In this document: positions 1 through 8,905 of the stretch, piece by piece
Layout of the letters: every line of letters begins with the position of its first letter
How positions within the stretch are numbered: the stretch's first letter is position 1
The notes under the pieces: generated by a model
Told to the model about the DNA's origin: nothing
What the model saw: only the letters and a program-made list of their open reading frames with translations
The model's database searches: none
Position numbers and translations under genes: made by a program
NCBI GenBank assembly: GCA_963765295.1
Contig: CAVXVO010000004.1
Location: 1 to 64,000, forward strand
Origin: PALSA-612 sp963765295
GTDB lineage: Bacteria; Actinomycetota; Thermoleophilia; Gaiellales; Gaiellaceae
Reading direction: 5' to 3'
Length of the DNA: 64,000 bases

Positions 1-117
1 CAGGCCGAGCAGGATCAGGATCAGGTTTACGGGCGCCTTCGCCGTGAAGCGGAGGATCCGGGCGGAGGCGCTCCGGCGCGGCGCGGGAACTACGACGGCC
101 TCGGCGGCGACAGCCAC
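1..117 (-). CDS. Carbohydrate ABC transporter permease 2 (N-terminus only)
   Basis: Only the first ~39 codons are present; the gene runs off the left edge. The GTG start (117-115) lies 2 bases after the TAA of the upstream permease, so the two are coupled. The visible N-terminus is a short basic cytoplasmic segment followed by the beginning of a hydrophobic helix (NLILILLGL), as in MalG-type inner-membrane subunits of CUT1 sugar importers. Identity rests mainly on its place as the last gene of an ATPase, binding protein, permease, permease operon. Confidence 0.7.
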   Translation of the reverse strand, partial: MAVAAEAVVVPAPRRSASARILRFTAKAPVNLILILLGL

Positions 118-119
118 GA

Positions 120-1466
120 TTACCGCTCCGTCCTGAAGCGGCGGACGTTGAGCATCAGCACCGGGACCACGAGCACGAACAGGAAGACCGCGATCGCCGA
201 GCCGGTGCCGAAGTCGTTGATGCCGCCGAAAGACGTCCGCCACATTGCGAGCGCGATCACGTTCGCGTCCTGCTGCGTCGACTCGGGGGCGAGCGAGATC
301 ACGAGGTCGAAGACCTTGAGGACGTTGATGATCATCGTGATGAAGACGACGGTGATCACGGGCGCGAGCAGCGGCACGGTCACGCGCCGGAACACCTGCC
401 ACTCGGTCGCCCCGTCGGTGGCGGGCCTCGAGCACGTCGCGCGGCATCGACGACAGTCCCGCGGCGATCACGACCATGGAGAAGCCGGCCCAGATCCAGA
501 TGTAGGCGATCAGGAGCGCGGGCGTGATCAGGCTCGGTCCGAGCCATGCGATGCCTGCCCACGGCCGCGCGAACGTCTGCGCGCCGATCGCTGCCTGGTA
601 CGACCCGGCGGGCACCTTCGAGAACGTGAACGTCCCGTCCGGGCTGCTCGAGGCCGACTGGACCGTGTGTCCCTTCGTGTCGCGAAGCTGGACGATGACG
701 CCGGCAGTCCCAGCTCGCCCTGCTCGACCTTGCCGGGAGTGCCGCCGCCTGGCTTGAAGTCACGCCAGACGACACCGGTGATCGCGCCGGGCTTCGAGGC
801 GGGGAGCGCGGCCTGCTTCGCGCTCGCGGGCACGTCCGTCGGCGGAATCGCGGTCAACCCGAGCCTCGCGACTCCGCCCGGCCGCAGCGGCGTCCTCAGC
901 ACGAACGCCCCCGAGCTCGTCGTCTGCAAAACAGGCGTCGACGGGCTCGCGCTCGAGAGCACGCCCGGCGGGCTGACCGCGTCGTGGAACACCTTCCCCA
1001 GCGCGTTGACCGCGCCCTGGCCCGGGTCCTGCTGATACATGAGCCGCCAGGTCACCCCGGTTGCGAAGGCGGAGATCGCCATCGGCAGGAAGACCGCCGT
1101 CTTGAAGGCCACAGACCACCGCACCCGCTCGGTGAGGACGGCGAAGACGAGGCCGATCGCAGACACGAACGCCGGGACGACGGCGACCCAGATCGCGTTG
1201 TTCTTGATCGCCGTCGTCAACGTCGAGGTCGTGAACAGCGTCTTGTAGTTGTCGATCCCGACCCAGTGGCCGAGGTAGCCCGACGGGCCGAAGAAGCTGC
1301 GGACGATCGTGTACACAGCCGGGTAGACGACCCAGACGCCGAGCACGACGAGCGCGGGCGCGAGGAAGAAGGCCGCCATCAGGTAGCGGCCGTACCGCCC
1401 CTGCCCGCCCGGGGCGGGCGGAGCCGCCGCGGAAGGCGGCTCCGTCGTGATCCCGCCCACGGTCAA
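120..1466 (-). CDS. Carbohydrate ABC transporter permease 1 (MalF-type) with extra extracytoplasmic domain; frameshifted
   Basis: Inner-membrane subunit of a CUT1 sugar importer. The first helix (LMAAFFLAPALVVLGVWVVY) and the loop with WVGIDNYKTLF are typical of MalF-like proteins. The reading frame breaks near position 690 (one G missing) and again near 415, yet translation continues well in the other frames to FRRVTVPLLAPV (the EAA-like coupling region) and a final helix ending at 120. Between the MYQQDPG segment and the helix with IAWLGPSLITPALL sits an insertion of ~120 residues resembling a Cna-B/carboxypeptidase-regulatory beta-sandwich (SPDGTFTFSKVPAGSY). The TTG start lies 4 bases after the binding-protein stop; GTG at 1460 is an alternative. 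The indels look like sequence errors. Confidence 0.8.
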
Positions 1467-1470
1467 GCGG

Positions 1471-2793
1471 CTACTTCTTGTATGCGGCCGCTGCCGCCGC
1501 CTCGAGCTTCTGGGCGATGCCGGTCACGTCCTTCGGGTTCTGGAGGAACTGCTGGAAGATCCCCCATTCGCCCTGGCCGGTCGTCGCGCCGAACGCGGCC
1601 GGCTGCTCGTCGGACATGTCGAACACGACCGACTTCGCCTTCTGGATCGGGAGCGCGGTCGCCCGGGTGATCGCGTCCGGATAGACGCTCGAGGGCACGT
1701 TGTGGTTGCCCGTCGCGAACCCGCCCTGCTTCGCCCAGGCGATTGCCGCCGGGGCCGTCGCCAGGAACTTCACGAACGCCTCGATCGCCGGCGTGTCGCG
1801 GAAGGTGACGAACAGGTCGCCGCCGATCTCGACGCCGTTCGATCCGGTCGAGCCGGCCTTCGTTACCGGGAACGGGAAGACGTTGAAGCCCGTCCCCGCC
1901 TGGGCCTTCGTCGAGGAAAGGATGACGCCCGCGACGAAGTCGCCCTCGAACACGATCGCTGCCTTCGGAGGCGAGGCGAACGCGTTCGTGACCGAGTCGT
2001 TGAAGTTGTACTGGAGCGCGCCCGACGCCCCGCCGGCGAGGTTCGACGTGTCGCCGATCACTTGGCTCATCATCGTGAGCGCGGTGATCACGCTCGGGTC
2101 GGTCCACTTGATCTTGTGCGCGCTCAGGGCCGCGTACTTCGCCGGTCCGAACGTGCGCAGGTAGAGTTTCTCGAACATGTCGGTAAGCGTCCAGCCGTCC
2201 GCGCCGCCGACGGAATAGGCCGGCGTTCCGGACGCCTTCAGCGTCTGCGCGTCCGTGAGGAGTTGCTGCCAGGTTTTCGGCGCGGTGATGCCCGCCGTCT
2301 TGAAGGCGGGCACGTTGTACCAGACCGTCGACTTGTTAGCCGCCTTGAAGACGAGTGCGTAGAGCTTGCGGTTGAACGTCCCGAGCGCCTGCCAGGCCGG
2401 CGAGTAGTTCTTCGAGATCACCGGCTTGGCGTACGTGATCGGCTTCAGATGGCCCTGGGTGGCGAGCTGGCTGACGAGACCTGGCTGTGCGATGTCGGCC
2501 ATGTCCGGCGGATGTCCGCCCGCGATCGCGGTCGCGAGCACCGTCGGCACGTTATTGCCGACCGGCTTGTAGTTGATGTGCACCTTCGGATAGACCTTGT
2601 TGAAGGCCTTGATCACCTTGGCAAAGCTCGCCGCTTCGGAACCGGTCCAGATCCCGTCGAACGAGACTGAGCCGGAGACGGCGGACACATGTGTCCGCGT
2701 CGTGGTGCGCGCGCCGGCGAACGATGCAGTGACGAGCGCGATCGCCGTGAGACCAACGAGCATGGCGACAGCTGCCGTGCGGTTGCGACTCAT
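1471..2793 (-). CDS. Extracellular sugar-binding protein (ABC transporter, family 1)
   Basis: Intact 440-aa solute-binding protein. Residues 1-30 form a Sec signal peptide (basic MSRNR, hydrophobic core to ASFAGA); no lipobox cysteine is evident, so the membrane anchor is uncertain. The mature part has family-1 binding-protein features (GSVSFDGIWTGSEAASFAKV, then a long alternating alpha/beta fold with AGGHPPDMADI). It delivers sugar to the permeases encoded downstream. The ATG is preceded by a GGAAGG/GGGAG region and overlaps the ATPase stop by 4 bases (ATGA), indicating translational coupling. The substrate cannot be told from sequence. Confidence 0.92.
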   Translation of the reverse strand: MSRNRTAAVAMLVGLTAIALVTASFAGARTTTRTHVSAVSGSVSFDGIWTGSEAASFAKVIKAFNKVYPKVHINYKPVGNNVPTVLATAIAGGHPPDMADIAQPGLVSQLATQGHLKPITYAKPVISKNYSPAWQALGTFNRKLYALVFKAANKSTVWYNVPAFKTAGITAPKTWQQLLTDAQTLKASGTPAYSVGGADGWTLTDMFEKLYLRTFGPAKYAALSAHKIKWTDPSVITALTMMSQVIGDTSNLAGGASGALQYNFNDSVTNAFASPPKAAIVFEGDFVAGVILSSTKAQAGTGFNVFPFPVTKAGSTGSNGVEIGGDLFVTFRDTPAIEAFVKFLATAPAAIAWAKQGGFATGNHNVPSSVYPDAITRATALPIQKAKSVVFDMSDEQPAAFGATTGQGEWGIFQQFLQNPKDVTGIAQKLEAAAAAAYKK

Positions 2794-4021
2794 GTTGCTC
2801 CCTTCCTTCCGTTGGTTGCGTCGTAAATCCCGATCCCAGTCTCAGGGTCGAAGAAGTGCAGCGACCTCATGTCCACGGAGACCTCGATCGTCTCTCCCTC
2901 GCGGACGCGGGAGCGCGGAGCGAAGCGGCCGACGACTGTCGTCTGCTCCGGCCCGCCCTCGGTCAGGTCGCGGACGGCGCGGTCGTCGCCGACATCCTGG
3001 GCCAGCTCGCGGACGTCCTCGGTCACCGCCTGCCGCGCGGCGACCGAGAAGTGCACGATCACCTCCGAGCCGAGCGCTTCGCGCAGCGAGACGGTGCCGC
3101 GAATCGTCCTGCCCGGATGCGCACCGGCAAGCGCCGCGTCCTCGAGATCCTCCGGGCGGAGTCCGAGGACGACGGGGCGGCCGACGTAGTCCGAGAGCCC
3201 CGTGTGCGTGGACACGGTCTCGTCGTCGAGCGTGAGGCGGAAGCCCTCGGCGACCGCCTCCAGGCTCCCGTTCGTGCGCTCGAGCCCGACTTCGAGCATG
3301 TTCATCGCCGGGCTGCCGATGAAACCGGCCACGAACAGGTTGACCGGCTGGTGGTAGAGCTCCTGGGCGGATCGACCTGCTGCAGGCCGCGTTGCGCATC
3401 ACGGCGACGCGGTCGCCCAGCGTCATCGCTTCGACCTGGTCGTGCGTCACGTAGATCGTGGTGACGCCCAGCTTGCCCTGGAGCTGCTTGATCTCGGCTC
3501 GCATCTGGACGCGCAGTTTCGCGTCGAGGTTGGAGAGCGGCTCGTCCATCAGGAACGCCTGCGGCTCGCGCACGATCGCGCGACCCATCGCCACGCGCTG
3601 GCGCTGGCCGCCCGAGAGCGCGCGCGGCTTGCGCTTCGTGAACGGCTCGAGATCGAGCCGATCGCGGGCGGCGTCCTGACGCGGCGCTCGATCTCGGCCT
3701 TCGGCAGCGTCGGAACCTTGAGCCGGAAGGCGATGTTCTCGTACACGCTCATATGCGGATAGAGCGCGTAGCTCTGGAAGACCATCGCGATGTCAGCGGT
3801 CGCGAGAAGGGACAATTGACGACGCGCTCGCCGATCCGGATCACACCGGAGGAAATGTCCTCGAGCCCGGCCACCATCCGCAAGGCGGTCGTCTTCCCGC
3901 AGCCGGACGGTCCGACGAGCACCATGAACTCGCCATCTTCAATGTCCAGGTCGAGCTTCGACACGGCGGTCGTCCCATCGCCGTACACCTTGCTCACTTG
4001 ATCGAAACCGACGGCAGCCAT
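2790..4021 (-). CDS. Sugar ABC transporter ATPase (MsmK/UgpC type), frameshifted
   Basis: Nucleotide-binding subunit of the sugar importer. The Walker A (GPSGCGKTT) and Q-loop region (MVFQSYALYPHMSVYENIAF), signature (ALSGGQRQRVAMGRAI), Walker B (FLMDEPLSNLDAKLR) and H-loop (VTHDQVEAM) are all readable, followed by a C-terminal OB/MalK-like domain (GSPAMNMLEV, VLGLRPEDLED). These pieces lie in different frames; single-base indels are needed near 3810, 3672, 3395 and 3375. Every motif survives, so errors in the sequence are likelier than decay. First gene of the operon; its TGA overlaps the binding-protein ATG. Confidence 0.85.
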
Positions 4022-4036
4022 CTACCAACCAACCGT

Positions 4037-4065
4037 GTCTATCAGCGTGGCCCCCGGCTTGTCAA
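4037..4065 (-). promoter_or_regulatory. Candidate sigma-70-type promoter of the sugar ABC operon
   Basis: On the minus strand TTGACA (4065-4060) is followed after 17 bases by ATAGAC (4042-4037), 15 bases upstream of the ATPase start. The -35 is consensus and the -10 is moderate. No clear Shine-Dalgarno sequence precedes the ATG. Confidence 0.5.
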
Positions 4066-4619
4066 AGCGCGCCTACTGCGAGGTGCCACTTACCCAGGCG
4101 CGCTGCATCGCTCACAAGCGGCGTAGCGGCTCGACTACTCCGACCCAACTGACGGACCTGTCGGAACGGCCGCGCTGCACTGGCGCGACATCTTCGAGGG
4201 CGAGGTCGTCCCGTGCATCCTGTCGCGCCCAGTCCGGCGCGATTTCTTCGCCACGACGAAGCGCGGCGCGCCGGGGGCCGCCCGTCTCCCCGGAGAGTGG
4301 CGCGGGCGAAACCGGCCACGCCGCCCGCGACCATTTCCGGCTGATCCAGGGGTGACAAACGTGCTGAGCGGGCCGGTCGGCCGTGGCGAGTGCGAGTTCC
4401 TTGCGCTTGTCGCCTCGCCGGCGTTCCGCTCGACGACCCAGAACAAACTGTCGCAACCCGCCCGTCCCACCCTACGCGGCGTGAGCCGGCTGGGCGTTCG
4501 ACCGCCGCGCCCCGGGGCTGGAGAGCAAGGGGGCGTCTCGTCACCGAACCCCCGTTTCTGCGTTGGCGGTTTTGCTTACGAACTCAATTTCGGCCCAACG
4601 CTCGTGGGGTAGGTCACGG
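4066..4619. other. Intergenic stretch without a recognisable gene
   Basis: About 550 bases between the ABC operon and a small minus-strand gene. All frames give arginine-rich, compositionally biased open frames with no motif, no convincing start and no ribosome binding site. I see no RNA gene here. Confidence 0.5.
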
Positions 4620-4823
4620 CTACGGCAACGGCTTGAGGTCTCGCGTGTCGACCTCCTCCGCGTGTCCTTCGTCGTCGGCCACTTCGTAGACCGGCGCGAC
4701 GGTGGTGCTCCGTCCTCCTACGTCCTTGTCGGACCGCACGTCGTTCGTCCCGGCGTGCGTAGCAATCTCGACCGCCGTCCCTTTGATGATGTCGCCCGCG
4801 TCGCTCAATAGCTTCGCCTTCAT
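4620..4823 (-). CDS. Small hypothetical protein (67 aa)
   Basis: A 67-residue acidic protein beginning MKAKLLSDAGDIIKGT and ending in DTRDLKPLP. Hydrophobic and charged residues alternate as in a small beta-barrel, and an acidic patch (VADDEGHAEEVDT) precedes the C-terminus. A GGGAG motif lies 5 bases before the ATG. I do not recognise a named family. Its neighbour is a CsbD stress protein. Confidence 0.65.
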   Translation of the reverse strand: MKAKLLSDAGDIIKGTAVEIATHAGTNDVRSDKDVGGRSTTVAPVYEVADDEGHAEEVDTRDLKPLP

Positions 4824-5015
4824 AGGGCTCCCGTCTCCCGTTTCGTTTCGTGTCGCCCTACCCCGCGACTGCCGGATTCAACCGAGGAAGAGTTACGTGG
4901 CCCGAGAAGTCTGCTCGTTCCCCCGAGCGCCGGCCGTCCTCAGACAGTAGAACGAGCCCATATCAGGTGCGTTTGTGCGAACGACCCGAATGGTAGGCGC
5001 CCGCCGCCCACGTGC

Positions 5016-5186
5016 CTACTTGTCCTTGCCGACGATGTCTTTGGCTTTGTCCGCGACCTTGTCGACGCCGTCCTTCGTCTTACCTGCTGCCTTGTCGATC
5101 GTGCCTTCTCGTTTGAGCTTGTTGTCGCCGGTCAGCTCGCCGACCGCTCGCTTTGCGCGACCCTTCGCTTCGTCGCTGCTGGCCAT
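5016..5186 (-). CDS. CsbD family stress-response protein
   Basis: A 56-aa highly charged protein (MASSDEAKGRAKRAVGELTG to DIVGKDK) with the family pattern GRAKRAVGELTGDNKLKREG and K/D-rich helical repeats (KAAGKTKDGVDKVADKAKD). CsbD proteins are small, hydrophilic general-stress proteins of unknown biochemical role, often under alternative sigma factors. The start at 5186 is chosen because AAGGAGG lies 7 bases upstream; the open frame extends further but has no comparable signal. Confidence 0.9.
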   Translation of the reverse strand: MASSDEAKGRAKRAVGELTGDNKLKREGTIDKAAGKTKDGVDKVADKAKDIVGKDK

Positions 5187-5397
5187 CTGCTTTCCTCCTT
5201 GATTCTTGTCGGTAGGAACTGGCGTTGGACGTGGCCTGTGGTTCGAGCTGCGCGCCGGTCTTGCGCTCGGCTCTTCTCGACTCCTCTCCATCGAGATCGG
5301 TTTCGAGTCGAATCAGCAGGGCAGACGCGAGCCCGACCAGTAGAACAGCTATAGCCTGGTACCCCAGCGCCGAAACCTCACGCGGCCACTCGAACAC
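5080..5397 (-). CDS. Possible small membrane protein upstream of csbD
   Basis: From a GTG at 5397 (AGAGGGG 8-10 bases upstream) the frame encodes one hydrophobic helix (IAVLLVGLASALLIRL) and then a charged tail. The tail runs out of frame through the CsbD start, which is suspicious; the true stop may be hidden by an indel near 5200. Only the N-terminal ~60 residues look protein-like. Confidence 0.35.
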   Translation of the reverse strand: MFEWPREVSALGYQAIAVLLVGLASALLIRLETDLDGEESRRAERKTGAQLEPQATSNASSYRQESRRKADGQQRRSEGSRKASGRRADRRQQAQTRRHDRQGSR

Positions 5398-5782
5398 GCG
5401 AACCCCTCTGACATTGATGCGAGCCGTTGCGAAACATAACGACGGCCCATACGTATGGACTGACTTGGTCGCTGACGCGTCGACTCATGCGCTGACAAGG
5501 TTTGTCCGCACTCCGATCGTCGCCGACTGACCGAGCGCACACTGGCGCTGAAGCTCGCTCAGACCGGAGTGAGTCGATAGGACAGGAAGGCCGTTATGGG
5601 CGCCAGCATGTTGGCGCTCGGGCGCGAGTGCCTGACTGAGACCGCGAGAGCAGCGTCAGATCAGCATGTCGAGAGCTCGTCGCGGCCGCTCGTCTTCGCT
5701 CATCCACTGTGGGTTACCATAGCCGCCACCCGCGAAAGAAACTTCTTGCCGGGGGCGTCGCCGCAAGCGGAACCGTCGCCGC
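5398..5782. other. Intergenic stretch, no gene seen
   Basis: About 385 bases between the possible membrane protein and the deletion-derived microprotein. No frame on either strand carries a recognisable motif or a start with a ribosome binding site. Confidence 0.45.
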
Positions 5783-5920
5783 TCAGCCCTGCGCCAGAGC
5801 TTCGAGCGCCTCGAGTCGGGGGCGTATCTGCGCGACCATGGCCAGGTTCTTCTTGCGGGTGAACCCGCAGAACTGGAAGCCGTCGGGGTTCTCCTTGCCG
5901 CATACGGGACAGGCCGCCAC
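5783..5920 (-). pseudogene. Internal-deletion remnant of a cyclase/ATPase signalling gene (45 aa)
   Basis: The 45-aa frame starts at GTG with a zinc-ribbon motif (CPVCGKENPDGFQFCGF) and jumps directly to RKKNLAMVAQIRPRLEALEA. These are the first ~20 and last ~24 residues of the 982-aa cyclase at 44181-47129, which begins CSACGKENPEGFQFCGF and ends RKKNLAMVAQVRPQLEALKA. DNA similarity is also high on both sides of the junction. So this is a paralogue that has lost ~2.8 kb internally while keeping frame. The fourth ribbon cysteine is lost. Whether the microprotein is expressed is unknown. Confidence 0.8.
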
Positions 5921-6367
5921 GGCGCGAGTCAACGAGGCTCCGCATGTTCGGTCGATTCGCCCGCTCTTGGCTGAGCGCCTGCGAAGCCTCCCGGCCGGCG
6001 ACGTCGAACCGATCCGAGAGACGCTCCGCGCTCTGGTCAAGCGGAGACGTCGTCTTCGCGGGCAGTGAAAGGGGAGGCGGGCGGTTCGCTTCCGAACCGC
6101 CCGCCTCCTTGGTCTTGAGGGTGATGCCACCGGGGCCGCGTGTGCGCGCGGTGGGGTTTGGCCCGAGGTTGTTGTGGGCTGGCGTTACGCAGCGGTAGGT
6201 GTGCTGGCTTCCCTGCGCAAGGTCCTCGCCCCAGCTCATGATGTTCCCCTGGCGATGCACCGTGGTTGCGAGACCTGCGCCGCTGTCGTTGTCAGTCCAG
6301 TCCTGCCACAAGACGCTCCTTGCTTCCCACTGCAAGGCAAGGGTTCTGCAGACGTAGCATTTTGCCG
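5921..6367. other. Intergenic stretch with terminator and possible coding remnant
   Basis: Apart from the hairpin at 6073-6108, the minus strand from about 6310 to 6115 gives a protein-like stretch (WTDNDSGAGLATTVHR, then VTPAHNNLGPNPTARTRGPG) with no convincing start or stop. It may be the tail of a decayed gene. The GTG of the nucleotidyltransferase begins immediately after. Confidence 0.35.
6073..6108. terminator. Strong GC-rich hairpin (terminator-like)
   Basis: Perfect 16-bp inverted repeat with a 4-base CTTC loop (arms 6073-6088 and 6093-6108). A pyrimidine-rich run follows on the minus strand (TCCCCTTTC), compatible with minus-strand termination. Confidence 0.65.
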
Positions 6368-7122
6368 GTGAAGGGCATCGTCCTGGCTGGTGGAACGGGT
6401 CGCGGCTTGACCCGTTGACGCGGATCACGAACAAGCATCTGCTGCCGATTTACGACCGGCCGATGATCGAGTACGCGATCGAGGCGCTGGTCGGGGCTGG
6501 GGTTGAGGAGATCATGGTGGTCACAGGCGGTACGCATGCGGGGGAGTTTCTGCGCCTGCTCGGGAACGGGCGGGCGTACGGGTGTGACCGACTGCTGTAT
6601 GCCTATCAGGAGCGGCCAGGTGGGATTGCCGATGCGCTTGGGCTGGCTGAGCATTTTGTCGAGCGGGGCCGGTGCGTGGTGCTGCTGGCTGACAACGTCT
6701 TCGAGCTTTCGCTACGCGATGTGGTTGAGCGCTTCCGTGGCCAGGAGTACGGGGCGCGTGTCGTGCTTGCTCGGGAGGACGATCCCGAGCATCTTCGCCA
6801 CCTTGGCGTGCCGGAACTGGATGGGAACGGCCAGCTCGTCCGTGTGGTCGAGAAACCGGAGCAGCCGCCGAGCGAGTACGCCGTGACCGGCGTGTACTTC
6901 TGCGACGCGGCAGTGTGGGATGTTCTGCCCTCACTCCAGCCGTCCGGGAAGGGTGAGCTTGAGATCACTGACGTGATCAACTGGTATGTCGAGCGCAGCG
7001 CGATCGATTACGACATCGTCGAAGGCTTCTGGGGCGACGCGGGCGAATCAATCGACGCCTACTACACCGTCAACGACTTCGTCCGCCAAAACGGCGTCAA
7101 CAGGCAGCCAACAGAACCATAG
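6368..7122 (+). CDS. Sugar-phosphate nucleotidyltransferase (RmlA-like), one frameshift
   Basis: Cytoplasmic enzyme class that joins a sugar-1-phosphate to a nucleotide to give an NDP-sugar. The GTG at 6368 reads VKGIVLAGGTG, the nucleotide-binding signature; one base is missing near 6393, after which the frame continues LTRITNKHLLPIYDRPMIEY through VVEKPEQPPSEYAVTGVYF to GFWGDAGESIDAY. All landmarks of short RmlA-type thymidylyltransferases are present (~251 aa after correction, versus ~290 aa for full-length RmlA). The precise sugar and nucleotide are not determined. No partner sugar-biosynthesis genes adjoin it. Confidence 0.85.
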
Positions 7123-7170
7123 GGCTGTTGCCGCCGCCCGGCCTGAAGGCGGCCCATCCGCTCGTCCTGT

Positions 7171-7259
7171 GTGGTCTTTCTGGTGACCAGCGGTCACGTC
7201 ATCTCCTTGCCATCCTGCTCGTGCTCCCGCTCGGTTGGCTCTCGTGGCATCGTCGGTGA
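7171..7259 (+). CDS. Tiny membrane peptide, copy 1 (frameshifted)
   Basis: Reading VVFLVTSGHVIS, and after one missing base AILLVLPLGWLSWHRR and stop, gives a 29-aa peptide that is almost entirely one hydrophobic helix with a basic end. Its sequence matches the peptide at 10738-10837 (ATSGHVIFLPILLLIPVG). Two independent copies argue that it is real, but I know of no function. Confidence 0.4.
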
Positions 7260-7345
7260 CTTGGGAATGGGTGTCGGCGGTGGCGCGTCAGGAGCGATCA
7301 AGAACGACTCATCCTCAGAGGGTTCGCTGCCGAAATCGTCTAGCA

Positions 7346-7546
7346 GTGGCCAACGGAACAGTCCGCGTCATCCTCACTGAGCCTGATCAAACAGCCATGA
7401 GCGGCTTTTGGGTTTACGGCGGCGACCGTACCCACATCGGACAAGTAATTACGGTCGTTTCGGCACTCGGCGCAGATCGCTATCGGGCTCAGGTCTGGCG
7501 GATCGTCTCGGCCGAGCCGTATCTGATCTTCGCGACGAAACTGTAA
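7346..7546 (+). CDS. Small hypothetical protein (66 aa)
   Basis: From the GTG at 7346 the frame reads VANGTVRVILTEPDQTAMSG to a C-terminal YLIFATKL. It is beta-rich in composition with an aromatic cluster (GFWVYGGDRTHIG). The start is weakly supported. No family recognised. Confidence 0.45.
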   Translation: MANGTVRVILTEPDQTAMSGFWVYGGDRTHIGQVITVVSALGADRYRAQVWRIVSAEPYLIFATKL

Positions 7547-7722
7547 GCGCTTACTCGCAAGAGTCCCGGAACGAGCGGGGCCGGTTAGATCAGAATCTGG
7601 AGAGCCACGGTGAGTGGGCATCCAACGGCGACGAGTGAGCGGGCGCGGTTGAGGTCAGCGTCTGACTCAGCGAGCACGCAAGCTTGCTCTGGAGTTCACC
7701 CGTTTCCGTTGACACCTGAGGG

Positions 7723-8611
7723 TTAGGCCGCGATGGCCTCCTGTTGGTGTCGTTGTTCGTATTCGGTCGGGCTCAGATAATCGAGGCTGGAGTGCCTGCG
7801 GCGGGCGTTGTAGAAGCACTCGATGTACCAGAAGATCCGCATCCGGGCCTGCTCGCGGGTTGTGAATCGCTCGCGGCGGAGGAGCTCTTTCTCGAGACTC
7901 GCGAAGAACGTCTCGGCGAGCGCGTTGTCCCACGGGTCGCCGATCGAGCCCATCGAGAGGTCGATCCCGGATTGCTTGGCGTAGGCGCCGTAGACAACGC
8001 TCGTGTATTGCGAGCCGTGGTCTGAGTGTGCGATCACGCCGGCGCTGTTGCCGCCTCGTTGGCTGACAGCCATCCCGAGCGCGTCGAGGACGAGGTCGGC
8101 TTTGAGGTCGTCGCGCATCGACCAGCCGATGATCCGGCGGCTGAACACGTCCTGAACGGCGGCGAGGAAGAGGAAGCCCTGACCAGTCTGGATGTACTTC
8201 AGATCGCAGACCCAGAGCGGTTCGGCTCGGCGCGGGCGAAGCGGCGGTCGACGAGGTCCGGCGCCGCCGAGCGCTTCGGGTCGCGGATCGTCGTGCGTGG
8301 CCCGCCGCGCTTGCCGTCAGCGCCGCGTAGCTCGCAGGAGCCGCATCAGCCTGGCGACACGCTTGCGGCCGACACGGATGCCGTGCTCGAGTCGCAGCTC
8401 GGCGTGGATCCTCGGTGAGCCGTAGATCCCCTCGGTCTCCTCATGGACCCGGCGGATCCGCTCGCCAAGCTCGCGATCGGAAAGCTCACGCCGGCTCGGC
8501 TCACGCTCGCTTCCAGGCATAGAAGCCCTGACGGGTCACACCGACCGTCTTGCACAGCAGGGAGACAGGGAACTGTGCGGCCTCTTCCGCGACAAACCGG
8601 AACCGCTTCAC
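7723..8611 (-). CDS. IS3-family transposase OrfB (frameshifted)
   Basis: Catalytic DDE/rve subunit. It begins at GTG 8611 (VKRFRFVAEEAAQFPVSLLC) and contains the YGSPRIHAELR segment, the first-Asp region (WVCDLKYIQT), the second Asp (HSDHGSQYTS) and the Glu (DNALAETFFASLEKE), ending HSSLDYLSPTEYE. At least three indels, near 8530, 8320 and 8230, interrupt the frame. It acts with OrfA in cut-out and insertion of the element. Confidence 0.88.
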
Positions 8612-8905
8612 GGTCGATCGCTCTCCCTGATGAAGAAAGCCGCAGCCCGCTTCAAGATCTCACGCTCCTGCCGCAGCACCTTGATTCTCACGCTCGAGCT
8701 CGCGCAACCGTGCCCGCTCAGCGCTCGTCAGCACATCGGCCCGCTCACCACGATCGGCCTCGTCCTGGCGCCGCCAGTTCGCCAGCGTCTGCTCGGAACA
8801 CCCGAGCTCCGCAGCGAGCTGCTTCGTCGTCCTCGCGCCGCTCCGCAACAACCTCAACGCCTCCTGCCGGAACTCCGGCGGGTACGGCGGTCTCGTCCTC
8901 GGCAT
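8608..8905 (-). CDS. IS3-family transposase OrfA (frameshifted)
   Basis: Helix-turn-helix DNA-binding subunit of the transposase: PPEFRQEALRLLRSGARTTK, then LAAELGCSEQTLANWRRQDE. The frame breaks near 8693 (one extra base), after which the leucine-zipper-like tail VLRQEREILKRAAAFF is readable and ends at a GTGA overlap with orfB, the usual arrangement in IS3 elements. OrfA binds the terminal repeats; the active OrfAB enzyme normally forms by programmed frameshifting. Confidence 0.85.
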
